From the NCBI GenBank assembly GCA_002928875.1, contig PERO01000020.1, forward strand, positions 558,001-622,000: a stretch of DNA of 64,000 bases. The letters run 5' to 3'. The notes beneath the pieces are model-generated. The model ran no database searches, was not told the DNA's origin, and was given only the letters and a program-made list of their open reading frames with translations. The DNA comes from Methylobacterium sp. (GTDB taxonomy: Bacteria; Pseudomonadota; Alphaproteobacteria; Rhizobiales; Beijerinckiaceae). Shown here piece by piece: positions 23,978 to 35,119 of the stretch; positions within the stretch are counted from its first letter, which is position 1, and the number at the start of each line of letters is the position of its first letter. The position numbers and the translations under genes were made by a program.

Positions 23978-24699
23978 GCCTGGCCCCCCGGCAGGATGGT
24001 TTCGACAGGAAGGCTCATGCGAAGACTTTCAAGAATCTGGCGGAACGGTTCCGGCAGCGGTGCCTCGATCCGGAGCGCCGGCTTTCCGGGATAGAACGGC
24101 AATTCGATGCGCGCCGCATGCAGCAGCAAGCCGGGGGCGACCGCCATCGCGCGATCGCCGCCATAGACGCGATCCCCCGCGATCGGCCAGCCCATCGCGG
24201 CGCAATGCACGCGCAATTGATGCGTCCGGCCCGTTTCCGGCGCGAGCGCGAGCACGGCCAGACCATCGGCCTGCCCCAAGGTGCGATAGCGCGTGAGCGA
24301 CGGATCGCCCGCCGGATCGACCTTCATCCACCAGGAGCGCTTGTCGTGGCTGCGACGTGCGAGCGGCAGGTCGATCACGCCCTCTTCCGGCTGCGGTCGC
24401 CCGCAGACGATCGCGAGGTAGCTTTTCTTCACGAGGCCATCGCGAAACAGCGCGCCCAGCCGCTTGAGGGCCTTCTGGTTGCGCCCGAAGACGAGGCAGC
24501 CCGTGGTCTCCCGGTCGAGCCGATGCGCGAGTTGCGGCTTCTCGGGCGCGCCGAAGCGCAGGTCAGGCAGGAAGGCATCGAGCGTCACGCCACCCTTCGG
24601 CCCGGCATGCACCGCGATGCCATAGGGCTTGTTGAGGACCAGCACGGCCTCGTCGCGATAGAGCACGGAGGCGACGAGATCGTCGGCGGTGAAGCGCAT
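23974..24699 (-). CDS. RluA-family pseudouridine synthase
   Basis: AHRLDRETTGCLVFGRN, TGRTHQLRVHCAAMGWPIAGDRVYG. Confidence 0.95.
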   Translation of the reverse strand: MRFTADDLVASVLYRDEAVLVLNKPYGIAVHAGPKGGVTLDAFLPDLRFGAPEKPQLAHRLDRETTGCLVFGRNQKALKRLGALFRDGLVKKSYLAIVCGRPQPEEGVIDLPLARRSHDKRSWWMKVDPAGDPSLTRYRTLGQADGLAVLALAPETGRTHQLRVHCAAMGWPIAGDRVYGGDRAMAVAPGLLLHAARIELPFYPGKPALRIEAPLPEPFRQILESLRMSLPVETILPGGQA

Positions 24700-24803
24700 G
24701 AAGCGGTTGGGCCTTTTCGAAAGCTCTGGTCAGGGGCGGGCGGCACGCCCTATATCCGGCCCGACGGATCGTTCGATCCAACCGGATCAGGAGGCTCTAC
24801 CCC

Positions 24804-25022
24804 ATGTCGGAGAAACCGGAAACCGGCGAAATGTCCGCCACGGCCCCGAAGGTGCTTTCTCCCGCCGCCCGGCGCGCGCTGGACGAGGCCAACGCGCGCC
24901 GCGCCGCGCTCGAAGCGCGCGAGGCCGAACTCGCGCAGCGATCCGAGGTCAATGGCCGCGGCGGGAAAGACCCTGTCCGCTACGACGATTGGGAAGTGAA
25001 GGGCATCGCCAGCGATTTCTGA
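24804..25022 (+). CDS. DUF1674 / succinate dehydrogenase assembly factor 4 family
   Basis: C-terminal GGKDPVRYDDWEVKGIASDF signature. Confidence 0.88.
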   Translation: MSEKPETGEMSATAPKVLSPAARRALDEANARRAALEAREAELAQRSEVNGRGGKDPVRYDDWEVKGIASDF

Positions 25023-25562
25023 TCACGCCACCACGGTGATCCGGCTCGGGATGCGCACGCGGGCCATCAGGTCGAGCACGTCCTCGTCCAGCATGCGGAT
25101 GCAGCCGAAGGAGGCGTAGCGGCCGATCGAGGCACGCATCGAGGCCGCGGTGCCGTGGATCGCATATTCGCCCGGCGCGATGGTGAGGGCGCCCGCGCCC
25201 ATCGGATTGTTCGGCGCGCCACCGGGAATGACATCGGGCAGCGACGGCTTCGCGCGGCGCACTTCCGCCGGCGGCGACCAGGCCGGGCGATAATGCTTGC
25301 CATCGATCACGCGGGTGCCGAACCATTGCTTGCCCGGCATGCCGACCGCGACCGGATAGCGGATCGCCGTGCCATCGCCCTGCACGAAGAACAGCACGCG
25401 CTGGCGGGTGGAAACCACCACCGAGCCCGGTTCGAAGCCGTGCGGAAATTCCACAAGGCCGCGCGCTTCGGCGGAAGCCATGCCCGATAGGCTTCCGAGC
25501 GCCAATCCACCCAGCGCGAAGCCGCCCAGCATGGCGCGCCGATCCATCATTGCATGGCTCAT
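25023..25562 (-). CDS. L,D-transpeptidase (YkuD family)
   Basis: IHGTAASMRASIGRYASFGCIRMLDEDVLDL (HG...S.GC[IV]R). Confidence 0.93.
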   Translation of the reverse strand: MSHAMMDRRAMLGGFALGGLALGSLSGMASAEARGLVEFPHGFEPGSVVVSTRQRVLFFVQGDGTAIRYPVAVGMPGKQWFGTRVIDGKHYRPAWSPPAEVRRAKPSLPDVIPGGAPNNPMGAGALTIAPGEYAIHGTAASMRASIGRYASFGCIRMLDEDVLDLMARVRIPSRITVVA

Positions 25563-25766
25563 CCCTGTCCTCCGGTCGAAACGGGTTCCGAAAGGGACAT
25601 TCGAACGCGGAAGCTCGCGAAAGGGTTTCCGGCGTGGCGCGATCGCGTGGAAACCTTACCGAAGGGTGAATCCGGGCCGGCCCGTCTTGCTCCAGCGCAA
25701 GGCGTGATGCGGCGGAACGGGGCACATGGAGGCATTCTTGCCTTTAGCCATGCCTTTCATGACAGG

Positions 25767-27155
25767 ATGAACCACCTCATGTCGTTGCCCGCATCATCGC
25801 TTTCCGCCGAGATGGCCCGCTTCGCCGCCAGGCCCGTGCCGCGCTATACGAGCTATCCCACGGCGCCGCATTTCCACGCAGGCCTGAACGCCGAGACTTA
25901 CGGCCGATGGCTCGCCGGCCTCCCGGCCGGGGCCGATCTCTCGCTCTACATGCACGTGCCCTATTGCGACAGCCTGTGCTGGTTCTGCGGCTGCCACACC
26001 CGCATCACCCGGCGCTACGAGCCGGTAGGCCTCTATCTCGGCGGGCTGATCCGCGAGATCGGCCTGGTGGCCGAGCAGGTGCCGGCGGGCGCGACCGTGT
26101 CGCATATCCACTGGGGTGGCGGCTCGCCCACCATGCTGAACGCCGAGGATATCCTGCGCCTTGCGGAGGCGACGCGCGCCGCTTTCCGCCTGCGCGCCGA
26201 TTGCGATTTCGCGGTCGAGATCGATCCGCGCGGCCTCGATGACGCGCGCATCGACGCGCTGGCGCAAGCCGGACTCACCCGCGTGAGCCTCGGCGTGCAG
26301 GATTTCGACCCGGAAGTGCAATGGGCCATCAACCGCGAGCAGAGCTTCGAGGAAACCCGGCGCGTGGCCGATGCCTTTCGGGCGCGGGGCGTGCGTTCGC
26401 TGAACATCGACGCGATCTACGGCCTGCCCTACCAGACCGAGCCGCGCCTGATGGCGACGCTCAAGCAGGTCGTGGCGCTGGCACCGGACCGCATCGCGCT
26501 GTTCGGCTATGCGCATGTGCCATGGATGAAGAAGCATCAGGAGCTGATCCCGCCGGATTCGCTGCCGGGCAACGAGACGCGTTTCCGGCAGGCGGAGAAC
26601 GCCGCCGCCTTCCTGGTGATGAATGGCTACCGCCGCATCGGGATCGACCATTTCGCGCTGCCCTCGGATGCGCTGACGAAGGCGGCAGAGGACGGCACGT
26701 TGCGCCGGAATTTCCAGGGCTACACGGTGGACCCCGCCGAGGCGCTGATCGGCTTCGGTGCCTCGGCCATCGGTTCAATGCCCCAGGGCTATGTGCAGAA
26801 CGAGCCCACAACCGGGCGTTATCTCGCGACCATCGCGGAAGGCAGGCTGCCCATTGTGCGCGGGCTTGCCGTCACGCCCGAGGATCGGCTGCGCCGCAGC
26901 GTGATCGAGGCGCTGATGTGCCACATGCGGCTGGACGATGCTTTAATCGCGCAGGCCGACGCGCCCGAACCCGTCAAGGCCGGCATCCGCGCGACCATCC
27001 GCGAATTCGGCGAGGAAATCGGCCGCGGCTGGGTGACGCGGCGCGGCCAGTCGCTCATCGTGACGGAGGCGGGGCGCCCTTTCCTGCGGCTGATCGCCTC
27101 GCGGTTCGATGCCTATCTCGGCCAATCCGCCGGCCGGCATTCCGTCGCGGTGTGA
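25767..27155 (+). CDS. hemN: Oxygen-independent coproporphyrinogen III oxidase
   Basis: YMHVPYCDSLCWFCGCHT, HWGGGSPTML, NIDAIYGLPYQT. Confidence 0.96.
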   Translation: MNHLMSLPASSLSAEMARFAARPVPRYTSYPTAPHFHAGLNAETYGRWLAGLPAGADLSLYMHVPYCDSLCWFCGCHTRITRRYEPVGLYLGGLIREIGLVAEQVPAGATVSHIHWGGGSPTMLNAEDILRLAEATRAAFRLRADCDFAVEIDPRGLDDARIDALAQAGLTRVSLGVQDFDPEVQWAINREQSFEETRRVADAFRARGVRSLNIDAIYGLPYQTEPRLMATLKQVVALAPDRIALFGYAHVPWMKKHQELIPPDSLPGNETRFRQAENAAAFLVMNGYRRIGIDHFALPSDALTKAAEDGTLRRNFQGYTVDPAEALIGFGASAIGSMPQGYVQNEPTTGRYLATIAEGRLPIVRGLAVTPEDRLRRSVIEALMCHMRLDDALIAQADAPEPVKAGIRATIREFGEEIGRGWVTRRGQSLIVTEAGRPFLRLIASRFDAYLGQSAGRHSVAV

Positions 27156-27234
27156 CCATCGTGGGCCTTGCCCGGCCGATTGCCAGCGAAGCGCGATCCA
27201 TGCTCTAAGCAGCCTCCTTTCGAGGGGGGAAGGC

Positions 27235-28539
27235 ATGGTCGGAACGGAGCAGGGGCGGCTCGACAGCCTGAAGGCATTGCTGGCCGATATTCATGCGCGG
27301 CTGGGGCTGAAATTCGGCTTCGCCCTCTGGGACGGCAGCCGGGTGCCGGCCGACTGGCCCGTAACAGGGCTTCTGGTGTCGATCGCCGATGCCGGCGTCA
27401 TCGCCTCGCTGCTGCGCCGGCCGAAGCTCGACACCTTCCTCAAGCTGCATGTCAGCGGCCGTCTCGACTGGCGGAACGGCACGTTGTTCGACCTTGCGGC
27501 CGCGCGTCCCGATGGAAAGGTGGGCCGGCTGCTGCGGCAGGTGCCGAAGGGGCGGATCCTGCGCGTTTTGGGCCAGTTCATCCTCGCGCCGGGCGGACCC
27601 GGCACGGCGACGCTTTCCGCCCGCGGCGACGAGACCGCACGCGACGGCACCCGCGCGACCAACAAGGCGAACATCGCCTATCATTACGATGTCTCGAACG
27701 CTTTTTACCGCCTCTTCCTCGATCAGGAGATGGTCTATACCTGCGCCTACTTCACGCATGACCATTGGGATATCGACCGTGCCCAGCGCGACAAGCTGGA
27801 CATGATCTGCCGGAAACTGCGGCTGCAACCCGGCGATCGCCTGCTCGATATCGGCTGCGGCTGGGGCGCGCTCCTCTGCCATGCCGCCGAGCATTACGGC
27901 GTGGAAGCGCATGGCGTGACGCTCGCCGAGGAGCAGGTGGCCCTGGCCCGCGAGCGCATTCGCGCGCGTGGCCTCGAGGACCGCGTGACGGTGCATCTGA
28001 AGAACTTCAACGAGATGGAGGGAACGTTCGACAAGATCGCCTCCATCGGCATGTTCGAGCATGTGGGGATCGACAACCACCCCGATTACTTCCGCACCGT
28101 GCACCGGCTGCTGCGCCCGCGCGGGCTCTACCTGCACCACACCATCGCCCGGCGCGCGAAGAAGACCGACCGCGCCTTCCGCAAGATGCCGGCGGAATAT
28201 CGCGCGCTGGTGCGCTACATTTTTCCCGGCGGCGAACTCGACCATCTCGGCATGTCGATCGCCAATCTCGAGCGTTTCGGCTTCGAGATCCACGATGTCG
28301 AGGGCTGGCGCGAGCATTACGAGCGCACCTGCCGCCTCTGGTTCGACCGTCTCGAGTCGAACCGCGCCGCCGCCATCGCCGAGGTGGGCGAGGAGAAGGT
28401 GCGGATGTGGTCGCTCTATCTCGCGGGCTGCTCGCTCGCCTTCGGGCGGGGCGGGGCGGTGATCAACCAGACGCTGGTCTCGCGCCGTACGCGCGGGCCG
28501 AGCGGGTTGCCCTGGTCGCGCGCCGATCTCTACCGCTGA
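27235..28539 (+). CDS. Cyclopropane-fatty-acyl-phospholipid synthase family methyltransferase
   Basis: NIAYHYDVSNAFYRLFLD, YTCAYF, LLDIGCGWGALLCHAAEHYGV. Confidence 0.95.
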   Translation: MVGTEQGRLDSLKALLADIHARLGLKFGFALWDGSRVPADWPVTGLLVSIADAGVIASLLRRPKLDTFLKLHVSGRLDWRNGTLFDLAAARPDGKVGRLLRQVPKGRILRVLGQFILAPGGPGTATLSARGDETARDGTRATNKANIAYHYDVSNAFYRLFLDQEMVYTCAYFTHDHWDIDRAQRDKLDMICRKLRLQPGDRLLDIGCGWGALLCHAAEHYGVEAHGVTLAEEQVALARERIRARGLEDRVTVHLKNFNEMEGTFDKIASIGMFEHVGIDNHPDYFRTVHRLLRPRGLYLHHTIARRAKKTDRAFRKMPAEYRALVRYIFPGGELDHLGMSIANLERFGFEIHDVEGWREHYERTCRLWFDRLESNRAAAIAEVGEEKVRMWSLYLAGCSLAFGRGGAVINQTLVSRRTRGPSGLPWSRADLYR

Positions 28540-28543
28540 CGAA

Positions 28544-28566
28544 AAAGGCGCCCGCGAGGCGCCTTT
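28544..28566. terminator. Bidirectional terminator hairpin between convergent genes
   Basis: Perfect 9-bp stem AAAGGCGCC-CGCGA-GGCGCCTTT. Confidence 0.8.
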
Positions 28567-28591
28567 CCGATTGCCGGCAGGGAAAACCCGC

Positions 28592-30538
28592 TCAGGCCTT
28601 CTTGTTCTGCCGGTTGGCGATGAGGTCATCCACGACGCTCGGATCGGCGAGCGTCGAGGTGTCGCCCAGCGCGCCGAAATCATCCTCGGCGATCTTGCGC
28701 AGGATGCGGCGCATGATCTTGCCCGAACGGGTCTTCGGCAGGCCCGGCGCGAACTGGATCTTGTCCGGCGTGGCGATGGGGCCGATCTCGTTGCGCACCG
28801 TGGTGACCAGCGCCTTGCGCAGATCCTCCGAGGGCTTCACGCCGTTCATCAGGGTGACATAGGCATAGATGCCCTGGCCCTTGATGTCGTGCGGATAACC
28901 CACGACGGCCGCTTCCGACACCGCCTCATGCGCCACCAGCGCGCTTTCCACTTCTGCCGTGCCCATCCGGTGGCCGGAGACGTTGATGACGTCATCGACG
29001 CGTCCCGTGATCCAGTAATAGCCGTCGGCGTCGCGGCGGCAGCCGTCGCCGGTGAAATACTTGTTCGGGTAGGTGGAGAAATAGGTCTCCATGAAGCGCT
29101 TGTGGTCGCCATACACCGTGCGCATCTGGCCGGGCCAGCTATCCGCGATGACGAGATTGCCCTCGCAGGCGCCCTTCAGCACCTCGCCATTGGCATCCAC
29201 GACTTCCGGCATCACGCCGAAGAAGGGCCGCGTGGCCGAGCCCGGCTTCAGCGCCGTGGCACCGGGCAGCGGCGTGATGAGCACGCCGCCGGTTTCCGTC
29301 TGCCACCAGGTGTCGACGATGGGGCAGCGGCCGTCTCCCACGACCTTGTGGTACCATTCCCAGGCTTCCGGGTTGATCGGCTCGCCCACCGAACCGAGCA
29401 GACGCAGCGACTTGCGCTTGGTCTTCTTCACCATCTCCTCGCCCGCGCCCATCAGCGACCGGATGGCGGTGGGGGCGGTGTAGAAGGTGTTGACCTTGTG
29501 CTTGTCGATGACTTCCCAGAAGCGCGACATGCTCGGATAGTTCGGCACCCCCTCGAACATCAGGGTCGTCGCGCCATTGGCGAGCGGGCCGTAAACGATA
29601 TAGCTGTGGCCGGTGACCCAGCCCACATCGGCCGTGCACCAGTAGACGTCGCCATCCTGGTAATCGAAGACGTATTGGTGCGTCATCGAAGCATAGACGA
29701 GATAGCCGCCTGTTGTGTGCAGCACGCCCTTCGGCTTGCCGGTGGAGCCGGAGGTGTAGAGGATGAAGAGCGGGTCCTCCGCCTTCATTTCCACGGGCGG
29801 GCAATGGGCGGAAACCTTCGCCGCTTCCTCGTGATACCAGACGTCCCGCCCGGCTTCCATGTGGACCATGCCGCCGGTGTGCCTGACGACGATGACCTTG
29901 TCGACGGCCGGATGCACCTTGTTGCAGGCGACATCAACATTCTTCTTCAGCGGAACAACCTTGCCGCCCCGCAGGCCCTCATCGGCGGTGATGACAACCT
30001 TGGAATCGCAATCCTCGATGCGGCCGGCGATCGCATCCGGCGAGAAGCCGCCGAAGACGATGGAATGCACCGCCCCGATGCGCGTGCAGGCGAGCATCGC
30101 ATAGGCCGCTTCCACGATCATCGGCAGATAGATCGTGACGCGATCACCCTTCTTGACGCCGTTGGCCTTCAGCACATTCGCCATGCGGCACACTTCCTCG
30201 TGCAGCTTGGCATAGGTGATCTTCTTGGAATTCTTCGGGTCGTCGCCTTCCCAGATGATGGCGACCTGGTTCGCGCGCTTGGCGAGATGGCGGTCGACGC
30301 AGTTGTAGGAGACGTTGGTGGTGCCGTCCTCGAACCATTTGATCGAGACCTTGCCCGGCTTGTAGGAGACGTTCTTCACCTTCGTGTAGGGCGTGAACCA
30401 GTCGATCCGCTTGCCGTGCTCGCGCCAGAAGGCCTCGTTATCCTTCACCGAAGCCGCGTACATCTTTTTGTACTTGGCGTCGTTCACATAGGCGCGCTTC
30501 TTCCACGCGGCTGAAACCTCGTACACCTTCTCGGACAT
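28592..30538 (-). CDS. acs: Acetate--CoA ligase
   Basis: [76 protein letters not shown]. Confidence 0.97.
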   Translation of the reverse strand: MSEKVYEVSAAWKKRAYVNDAKYKKMYAASVKDNEAFWREHGKRIDWFTPYTKVKNVSYKPGKVSIKWFEDGTTNVSYNCVDRHLAKRANQVAIIWEGDDPKNSKKITYAKLHEEVCRMANVLKANGVKKGDRVTIYLPMIVEAAYAMLACTRIGAVHSIVFGGFSPDAIAGRIEDCDSKVVITADEGLRGGKVVPLKKNVDVACNKVHPAVDKVIVVRHTGGMVHMEAGRDVWYHEEAAKVSAHCPPVEMKAEDPLFILYTSGSTGKPKGVLHTTGGYLVYASMTHQYVFDYQDGDVYWCTADVGWVTGHSYIVYGPLANGATTLMFEGVPNYPSMSRFWEVIDKHKVNTFYTAPTAIRSLMGAGEEMVKKTKRKSLRLLGSVGEPINPEAWEWYHKVVGDGRCPIVDTWWQTETGGVLITPLPGATALKPGSATRPFFGVMPEVVDANGEVLKGACEGNLVIADSWPGQMRTVYGDHKRFMETYFSTYPNKYFTGDGCRRDADGYYWITGRVDDVINVSGHRMGTAEVESALVAHEAVSEAAVVGYPHDIKGQGIYAYVTLMNGVKPSEDLRKALVTTVRNEIGPIATPDKIQFAPGLPKTRSGKIMRRILRKIAEDDFGALGDTSTLADPSVVDDLIANRQNKKA

Positions 30539-30839
30539 GAGCGTTCTCCCCGGAACCGAAATCACGGAAATATGGGCCGGACTGGCGCCGGCTTCCCTTC
30601 CTTGCAACCGCTCATAAAGGAAAGCGCGGAAGCGCGGAAGATGTCCATGTCTCCGCAATTCGGACCATCAACTTTCCGGTAACACCTGCGTCCGGTCGGC
30701 CGCATTTCAGCCAGCACGCTCCGAATGGCGCCACAAAAGCTCCGCGAAATATTCATGGGCCGGAACCACTGGCGCCACGATGCGTTGTCAGCACATCAAG
30801 CTGCCTTTTCGGGCGTAGCGTGACACAAGGAGAATAAAC

Positions 30840-31532
30840 ATGCGGAACCTGACGCCTCTGGTGGCTGGCGCCACTTTCCTGGTTGCCGGCGCGGCCAGCG
30901 CGGCCGATCTGGGAGTGCGCCGTAGCGCTCCCCCCGCGTTCGTTCCCGTCGTCGGATTCAGCTGGACGGGCGGCTATGTCGGTGCGGATCTCGGCTATCA
31001 GTGGGGCAACGCCCGGCTTGGCCTGCCGGCCGTCGGCGCGGCCTCGGATGCCGATACCTCGAGCTTCACGATCGGCGGCCATCTCGGCTACCGCTACCAG
31101 TTCGACAACAATGTGGTGGCGGGCGCAGAAGTGCGCGGCTTCGCCAACATCGATACCCGTTCCAATGTCGGTTATGCGGGCTTCGTCAATACGTCCCGCA
31201 TCGAGAACAGCTGGGGTGGTGATGGACGCCTGACTCTCGGCTACGCCTATGGCCGCTTCCTGCCCTACATCGCCGGCGGCGTGGCGCTTGCCGATTATGA
31301 GGGCCGGACCTCGTTCATCGGCGGTTCGTCGGGCTTCTCCGAAACGCGGGTCGGCTGGACCATCGGTGCTGGCCTCGCCTATGCGATCACCGACAATCTC
31401 GTCACGCGTATCGATTACTCGTACTCGGATTTCGGCTCCGCAAACAACACGACGGTCGGTGCACCGGGCAACGTGACGCGCGTTCGCCTCGATACGCATG
31501 CCGTGCGCGCGGGCCTGAGCTACAAGTTCTGA
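30840..31532 (+). CDS. Outer membrane beta-barrel protein (Omp25/porin-like)
   Basis: Signal peptide, SWTGGYVGADLGYQWG, C-terminal ...HAVRAGLSYKF. Confidence 0.92.
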   Translation: MRNLTPLVAGATFLVAGAASAADLGVRRSAPPAFVPVVGFSWTGGYVGADLGYQWGNARLGLPAVGAASDADTSSFTIGGHLGYRYQFDNNVVAGAEVRGFANIDTRSNVGYAGFVNTSRIENSWGGDGRLTLGYAYGRFLPYIAGGVALADYEGRTSFIGGSSGFSETRVGWTIGAGLAYAITDNLVTRIDYSYSDFGSANNTTVGAPGNVTRVRLDTHAVRAGLSYKF

Positions 31533-31557
31533 GCGGAAACACTTTCGAATGGAGCAG

Positions 31558-31587
31558 CGCGCGGGGGAAACTCCGCGCGTTTTTTTA
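31558..31587 (+). terminator. Rho-independent terminator after OMP gene
   Basis: CGCGCGG...CCGCGCG followed by T7. Confidence 0.85.
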
Positions 31588-32007
31588 TAGCCCGCCGAGC
31601 TTCGTGACGAGCGCCCATTCCGCCTCCGTCACCGGCTGCACCGAGAGGCGCATGGAGGTGACGAGGCTCATCTCGGCGAGCGCCGGATTGGCCTTGATCT
31701 CCTTCAGCGAGACCGGGCGCGGCAGCGCCTTCACGGCCGCGAAATCCACCACCACCCAGGGTTCGCCCGGCTCGGCGGTGGGATCGGGATAGGCCTCGCG
31801 GATGACTTCCACGATGCCGACGATCTCCAGCCCCTCGTTGGAGTGGTAGAAGAAAACCTGCTCGCCCTTTTTCATGGCCATCAGGTTCAGCTTGGCGGAA
31901 TGGTTCCGAACACCGTCCCAATAGGTGCCCTTCGCGCCGGCCGCGACCTGCTGGTCCCACGACCATTTGAAAGGTTCGGATTTCACGAGCCAGTGGGGCA
32001 TAGTCAC
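31585..32007 (-). CDS. EVE domain-containing protein
   Basis: MPHWLVKSEPFKWSWDQ, WDGVRNHSAKLNLMAMKKGEQVFFYHSNEG. Confidence 0.94.
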   Translation of the reverse strand: MTMPHWLVKSEPFKWSWDQQVAAGAKGTYWDGVRNHSAKLNLMAMKKGEQVFFYHSNEGLEIVGIVEVIREAYPDPTAEPGEPWVVVDFAAVKALPRPVSLKEIKANPALAEMSLVTSMRLSVQPVTEAEWALVTKLGGL

Positions 32008-32990
32008 TCCTCCCGGAAGGGCCGCGCCATCAGCGCCGCCACGGCATCCTTTACGCCGAGCTTTCCGTCAAGGATCGCGCGCACGCCCGAGGCGATCGGC
32101 ATGTCGATGCCGCGCGCGCGGGCCATGTCGTCGAGCGCAGCGGCGGTGAAGGCCCCCTCCGCGAGCTTGCCGCCCGAGGCTTCCTGAAGCGCCTTCCCCT
32201 GCCCGAGAGCAAGACCCAGCGAGAAATTCCGGCTCTGGGCGGAGGAAGCCGTCAGCAGAAGATCGCCGAGGCCGGAGAGGCCCATCAGCGTCTCGGCCCG
32301 CGCGCCCAGCGAGCCCGCGAAGCGCCGCAATTCGGCGAAGCCGCGCGTGACGATCGCGGCTCGTGCGCTTTCCCCCAGACCCAGACCCGCGACGATGCCC
32401 GCCGCGATGGCAAGCACGTTCTTCGCCGCGCCGCCGATCTCCACGCCGCGCACATCCGTCGAGTGATAGATGCGAAAACCGGGCGAACCGAGATGCGCGG
32501 CCAGCGCCTGCGCATCCATCGCCTCGGCCATGGCGAGGCTTACCGCCGTGGGCAGGCCGCGCGCGATATCCACCGCGAAGGAGGGGCCGGAGAGCACGCC
32601 GAAACGCTGGGGCCCGAGTTCATCCGCCATGACCTCGGTGACGAACTGGCCCGTGGCCTGCTCCATGCCCTTCGCGGCGGAGATCACCGCATGGCCCGGC
32701 GATAGCACCAGCGCGAGCGCCTCGCAGACCAGGCGCAGGGCCTGCGTCGGCACCGCGAGCACGAGCACCGGCAGATCCGCCACCGCCTTCAGATCCGAGA
32801 CCGGCGCGATGCGCGGATCGAGCGGCATTCCCGGCAAGGCAGCCTCGCAGAGGCGGGATTTTGCCATGGCCTCCATGCGCGCGGCACTACGGCCCCAGAG
32901 CGTCACGTCGCGGCCGGCGCGCGCGAAGGCGAGCGACAAAGCCGTGCCGAAAGCGCCAGCACCCAGAACCGCGACCTTGTTTGTATTCAC
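32004..32990 (-). CDS. gpsA: NAD(P)-dependent glycerol-3-phosphate dehydrogenase
   Basis: [52 protein letters not shown]. Confidence 0.96.
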   Translation of the reverse strand: MNTNKVAVLGAGAFGTALSLAFARAGRDVTLWGRSAARMEAMAKSRLCEAALPGMPLDPRIAPVSDLKAVADLPVLVLAVPTQALRLVCEALALVLSPGHAVISAAKGMEQATGQFVTEVMADELGPQRFGVLSGPSFAVDIARGLPTAVSLAMAEAMDAQALAAHLGSPGFRIYHSTDVRGVEIGGAAKNVLAIAAGIVAGLGLGESARAAIVTRGFAELRRFAGSLGARAETLMGLSGLGDLLLTASSAQSRNFSLGLALGQGKALQEASGGKLAEGAFTAAALDDMARARGIDMPIASGVRAILDGKLGVKDAVAALMARPFREE

Positions 32991-34051
32991 GCGCGGGCCC
33001 CCGGTTTCGCCGCCGCCTCATCCAGCGGCCAGCGCGGGCGCGCGGCAAAATCGAGCGGATCGGTGAAACCACGCCGGAGCCGCTCGATGCCGGCCCAGGC
33101 GATCATCGCGCCGTTGTCCGTGCAGAGCGCGGGCGGCGGCACGAGGCATTTCAGGCCCGCTTCCATCGCAACGCGCTGCAGCGCCAGCCGGATCGGCCGG
33201 TTCGCGCCGACACCGCCGGCAATCACCAGGGCCGAGGGATTGCCGACCTGCTGCCGGAAGGCACGAATGCCGACCCGCGTGCGATCCACCACGCAATCCA
33301 CGATCGCCGCCTGGAAGCTTGCGCAGAGATCGGCGCAATCCTGCTCGGTGAGGGGCTGGACGGCCTCGGCCGCGAGGCGCACCGCCGTCTTCAGGCCGGA
33401 GAGCGAGAAATTCGGCTCGGACTTGCCCAGAAGCGGGCGCGGCAGCACGAAACGCGTCGGATCACCCTTCTCGGCTGCGCGCTCGACGCGCGGCCCGCCG
33501 GGAAAGCCCAGCGAGAGCATCTTCGCGACCTTGTCGAAGGCCTCGCCGATGGCATCGTCGATGGTGGTGCCGAGCCGACGATACGTCCCCACATCCTCCA
33601 CGGCCACCAATTGGGTGTGTCCGCCCGAAACGAGCAGCAGCAGGTAGGGAAAATTCGCATCATCCGTCAGGCGCGGGGTCAGCGCGTGTGCTTCAAGATG
33701 GTTCACCGCCACCAGCGGCTTGCCCAAAGCCAGCGCCAGCGCCTTCCCCGTGGTGAGGCCCACCAGCACGCCGCCGATGAGGCCGGGACCGGCCGCCGCC
33801 GCGATGCAATCGAGGTTGGTCATGGTGATGCCCGCCTCGTTGAGGGCATCGGCGATCATGCGGTCGAGAATCTCGACATGGGCGCGGGCCGCGATCTCCG
33901 GCACCACGCCGCCGAAAGGCGCGTGCTCGGCCACCTGCGAGCGGATGCGGTTCGACAGGATGCGGCGCGAGCCATCCGCCAGAAGCTCGACGATCGCGGC
34001 TGATGTCTCGTCGCAGGTGGTCTCGAGGCCGAGGACGCGCAGGGTCTGCAT
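32987..34051 (-). CDS. tsaD: tRNA N6-adenosine threonylcarbamoyltransferase
   Basis: [48 protein letters not shown]. Confidence 0.97.
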   Translation of the reverse strand: MQTLRVLGLETTCDETSAAIVELLADGSRRILSNRIRSQVAEHAPFGGVVPEIAARAHVEILDRMIADALNEAGITMTNLDCIAAAAGPGLIGGVLVGLTTGKALALALGKPLVAVNHLEAHALTPRLTDDANFPYLLLLVSGGHTQLVAVEDVGTYRRLGTTIDDAIGEAFDKVAKMLSLGFPGGPRVERAAEKGDPTRFVLPRPLLGKSEPNFSLSGLKTAVRLAAEAVQPLTEQDCADLCASFQAAIVDCVVDRTRVGIRAFRQQVGNPSALVIAGGVGANRPIRLALQRVAMEAGLKCLVPPPALCTDNGAMIAWAGIERLRRGFTDPLDFAARPRWPLDEAAAKPGARA

Positions 34052-34182
34052 GAGTTCCCGTCTGATTTCCGAAACTTGTCCGGCTGCCGCGAAATGGATC
34101 AGCCTTCTTGCCGAAGCCGGCCGGACCGTTCTAGACGAAGAGTGGCCTTCGGGGGAAGGCTCGAACCGACAGGATCAGCCGC

Positions 34183-35118
34183 GTGACTGCTGCAGCGCCT
34201 CTTCTCACCCTGGGCACGCGCGGTTCGCCGCTCGCGCTGGCCCAGGCCCGCATGACCGCCGCCGCCCTGCGCGAGGCCCATGGCCTCGGCGAGGAGGCGG
34301 TCGCGACCGACATCATCCGCACCACGGGCGATACGACGCAGGATCGCCCGCTCTCGGAAATCGGCGGCAAGGGCCTCTTCACCAAGGAAATCGATGCGGC
34401 CCAGCTCGAGGGGCGGGTGGATCTCGCGGTGCATTCCGCGAAGGACCTGCCGACTACCCTGCCGGAGGGTCTCGTCGTCGCGGGCTACCTGCCGCGCAAC
34501 GATATCCGCGACGCGCTGATCGCCCCGCGCTGGGGCACTCTCGCGAGCCTCCCGCAGGGTGCGAAGGTCGGCACGGTGTCGCTGCGCCGGCAGGCCCTGC
34601 TGAAGCGTCTCCGGCCCGATCTCGTGATCGAGATGCTCAGGGGCAACGTGCAAACGCGGCTCGACAAGGCGGCGAACGGCACCTTCGATGCCGTTGTGCT
34701 CGCGATGGCGGGCCTCAACCGCCTGGGCCTCGCCGAACACGCGACGGAAGCACTCGACCCCGCGACCTTCACGCCCGCCGTCGGGCAGGGCGCGATCGCC
34801 CTGGTGGCGCGCGCGGGCGACGAGCGCGTGCTGGGCCTCACGGCCGCCATCACCCATCGCGAGACGGGTCTGGCGCTGGCGGCGGAACGCGCCTTCCTCG
34901 GCGTGCTCGATGGTTCCTGCCGCACGCCTATCGGCGGCTCGGCGCGGCTGGTCGATGGTGCGCTGCGTTTCGCGGGCATCGTGCTCTCGCCCGATGGCAG
35001 CCGTGCCTGGACGCGCGAGGCGACGCTTCCCGCCCCCACCGAGGCGAAGGCCGCCGAACTCGGTGCCGCGCTCGGTCGGGAATTGCGCGCCGAGATCCCC
35101 GCCGGGCTGGTCGGCTGA
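34183..35118 (+). CDS. hemC: Hydroxymethylbilane synthase
   Basis: LGTRGSPLALAQA, DLAVHSAKDLPT, RGNVQTRLDK. Confidence 0.97.
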   Translation: MTAAAPLLTLGTRGSPLALAQARMTAAALREAHGLGEEAVATDIIRTTGDTTQDRPLSEIGGKGLFTKEIDAAQLEGRVDLAVHSAKDLPTTLPEGLVVAGYLPRNDIRDALIAPRWGTLASLPQGAKVGTVSLRRQALLKRLRPDLVIEMLRGNVQTRLDKAANGTFDAVVLAMAGLNRLGLAEHATEALDPATFTPAVGQGAIALVARAGDERVLGLTAAITHRETGLALAAERAFLGVLDGSCRTPIGGSARLVDGALRFAGIVLSPDGSRAWTREATLPAPTEAKAAELGAALGRELRAEIPAGLVG

Positions 35119-35119
35119 C

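Noticed and set aside
28571-30514. 647-aa plus-strand ORF opposite acs
   Set aside because: Antisense to acetyl-CoA synthetase with its full motif set.
34059-34182. Possible riboswitch between tsaD and hemC
   Set aside because: Only short, weak inverted repeats; no recognisable conserved core.
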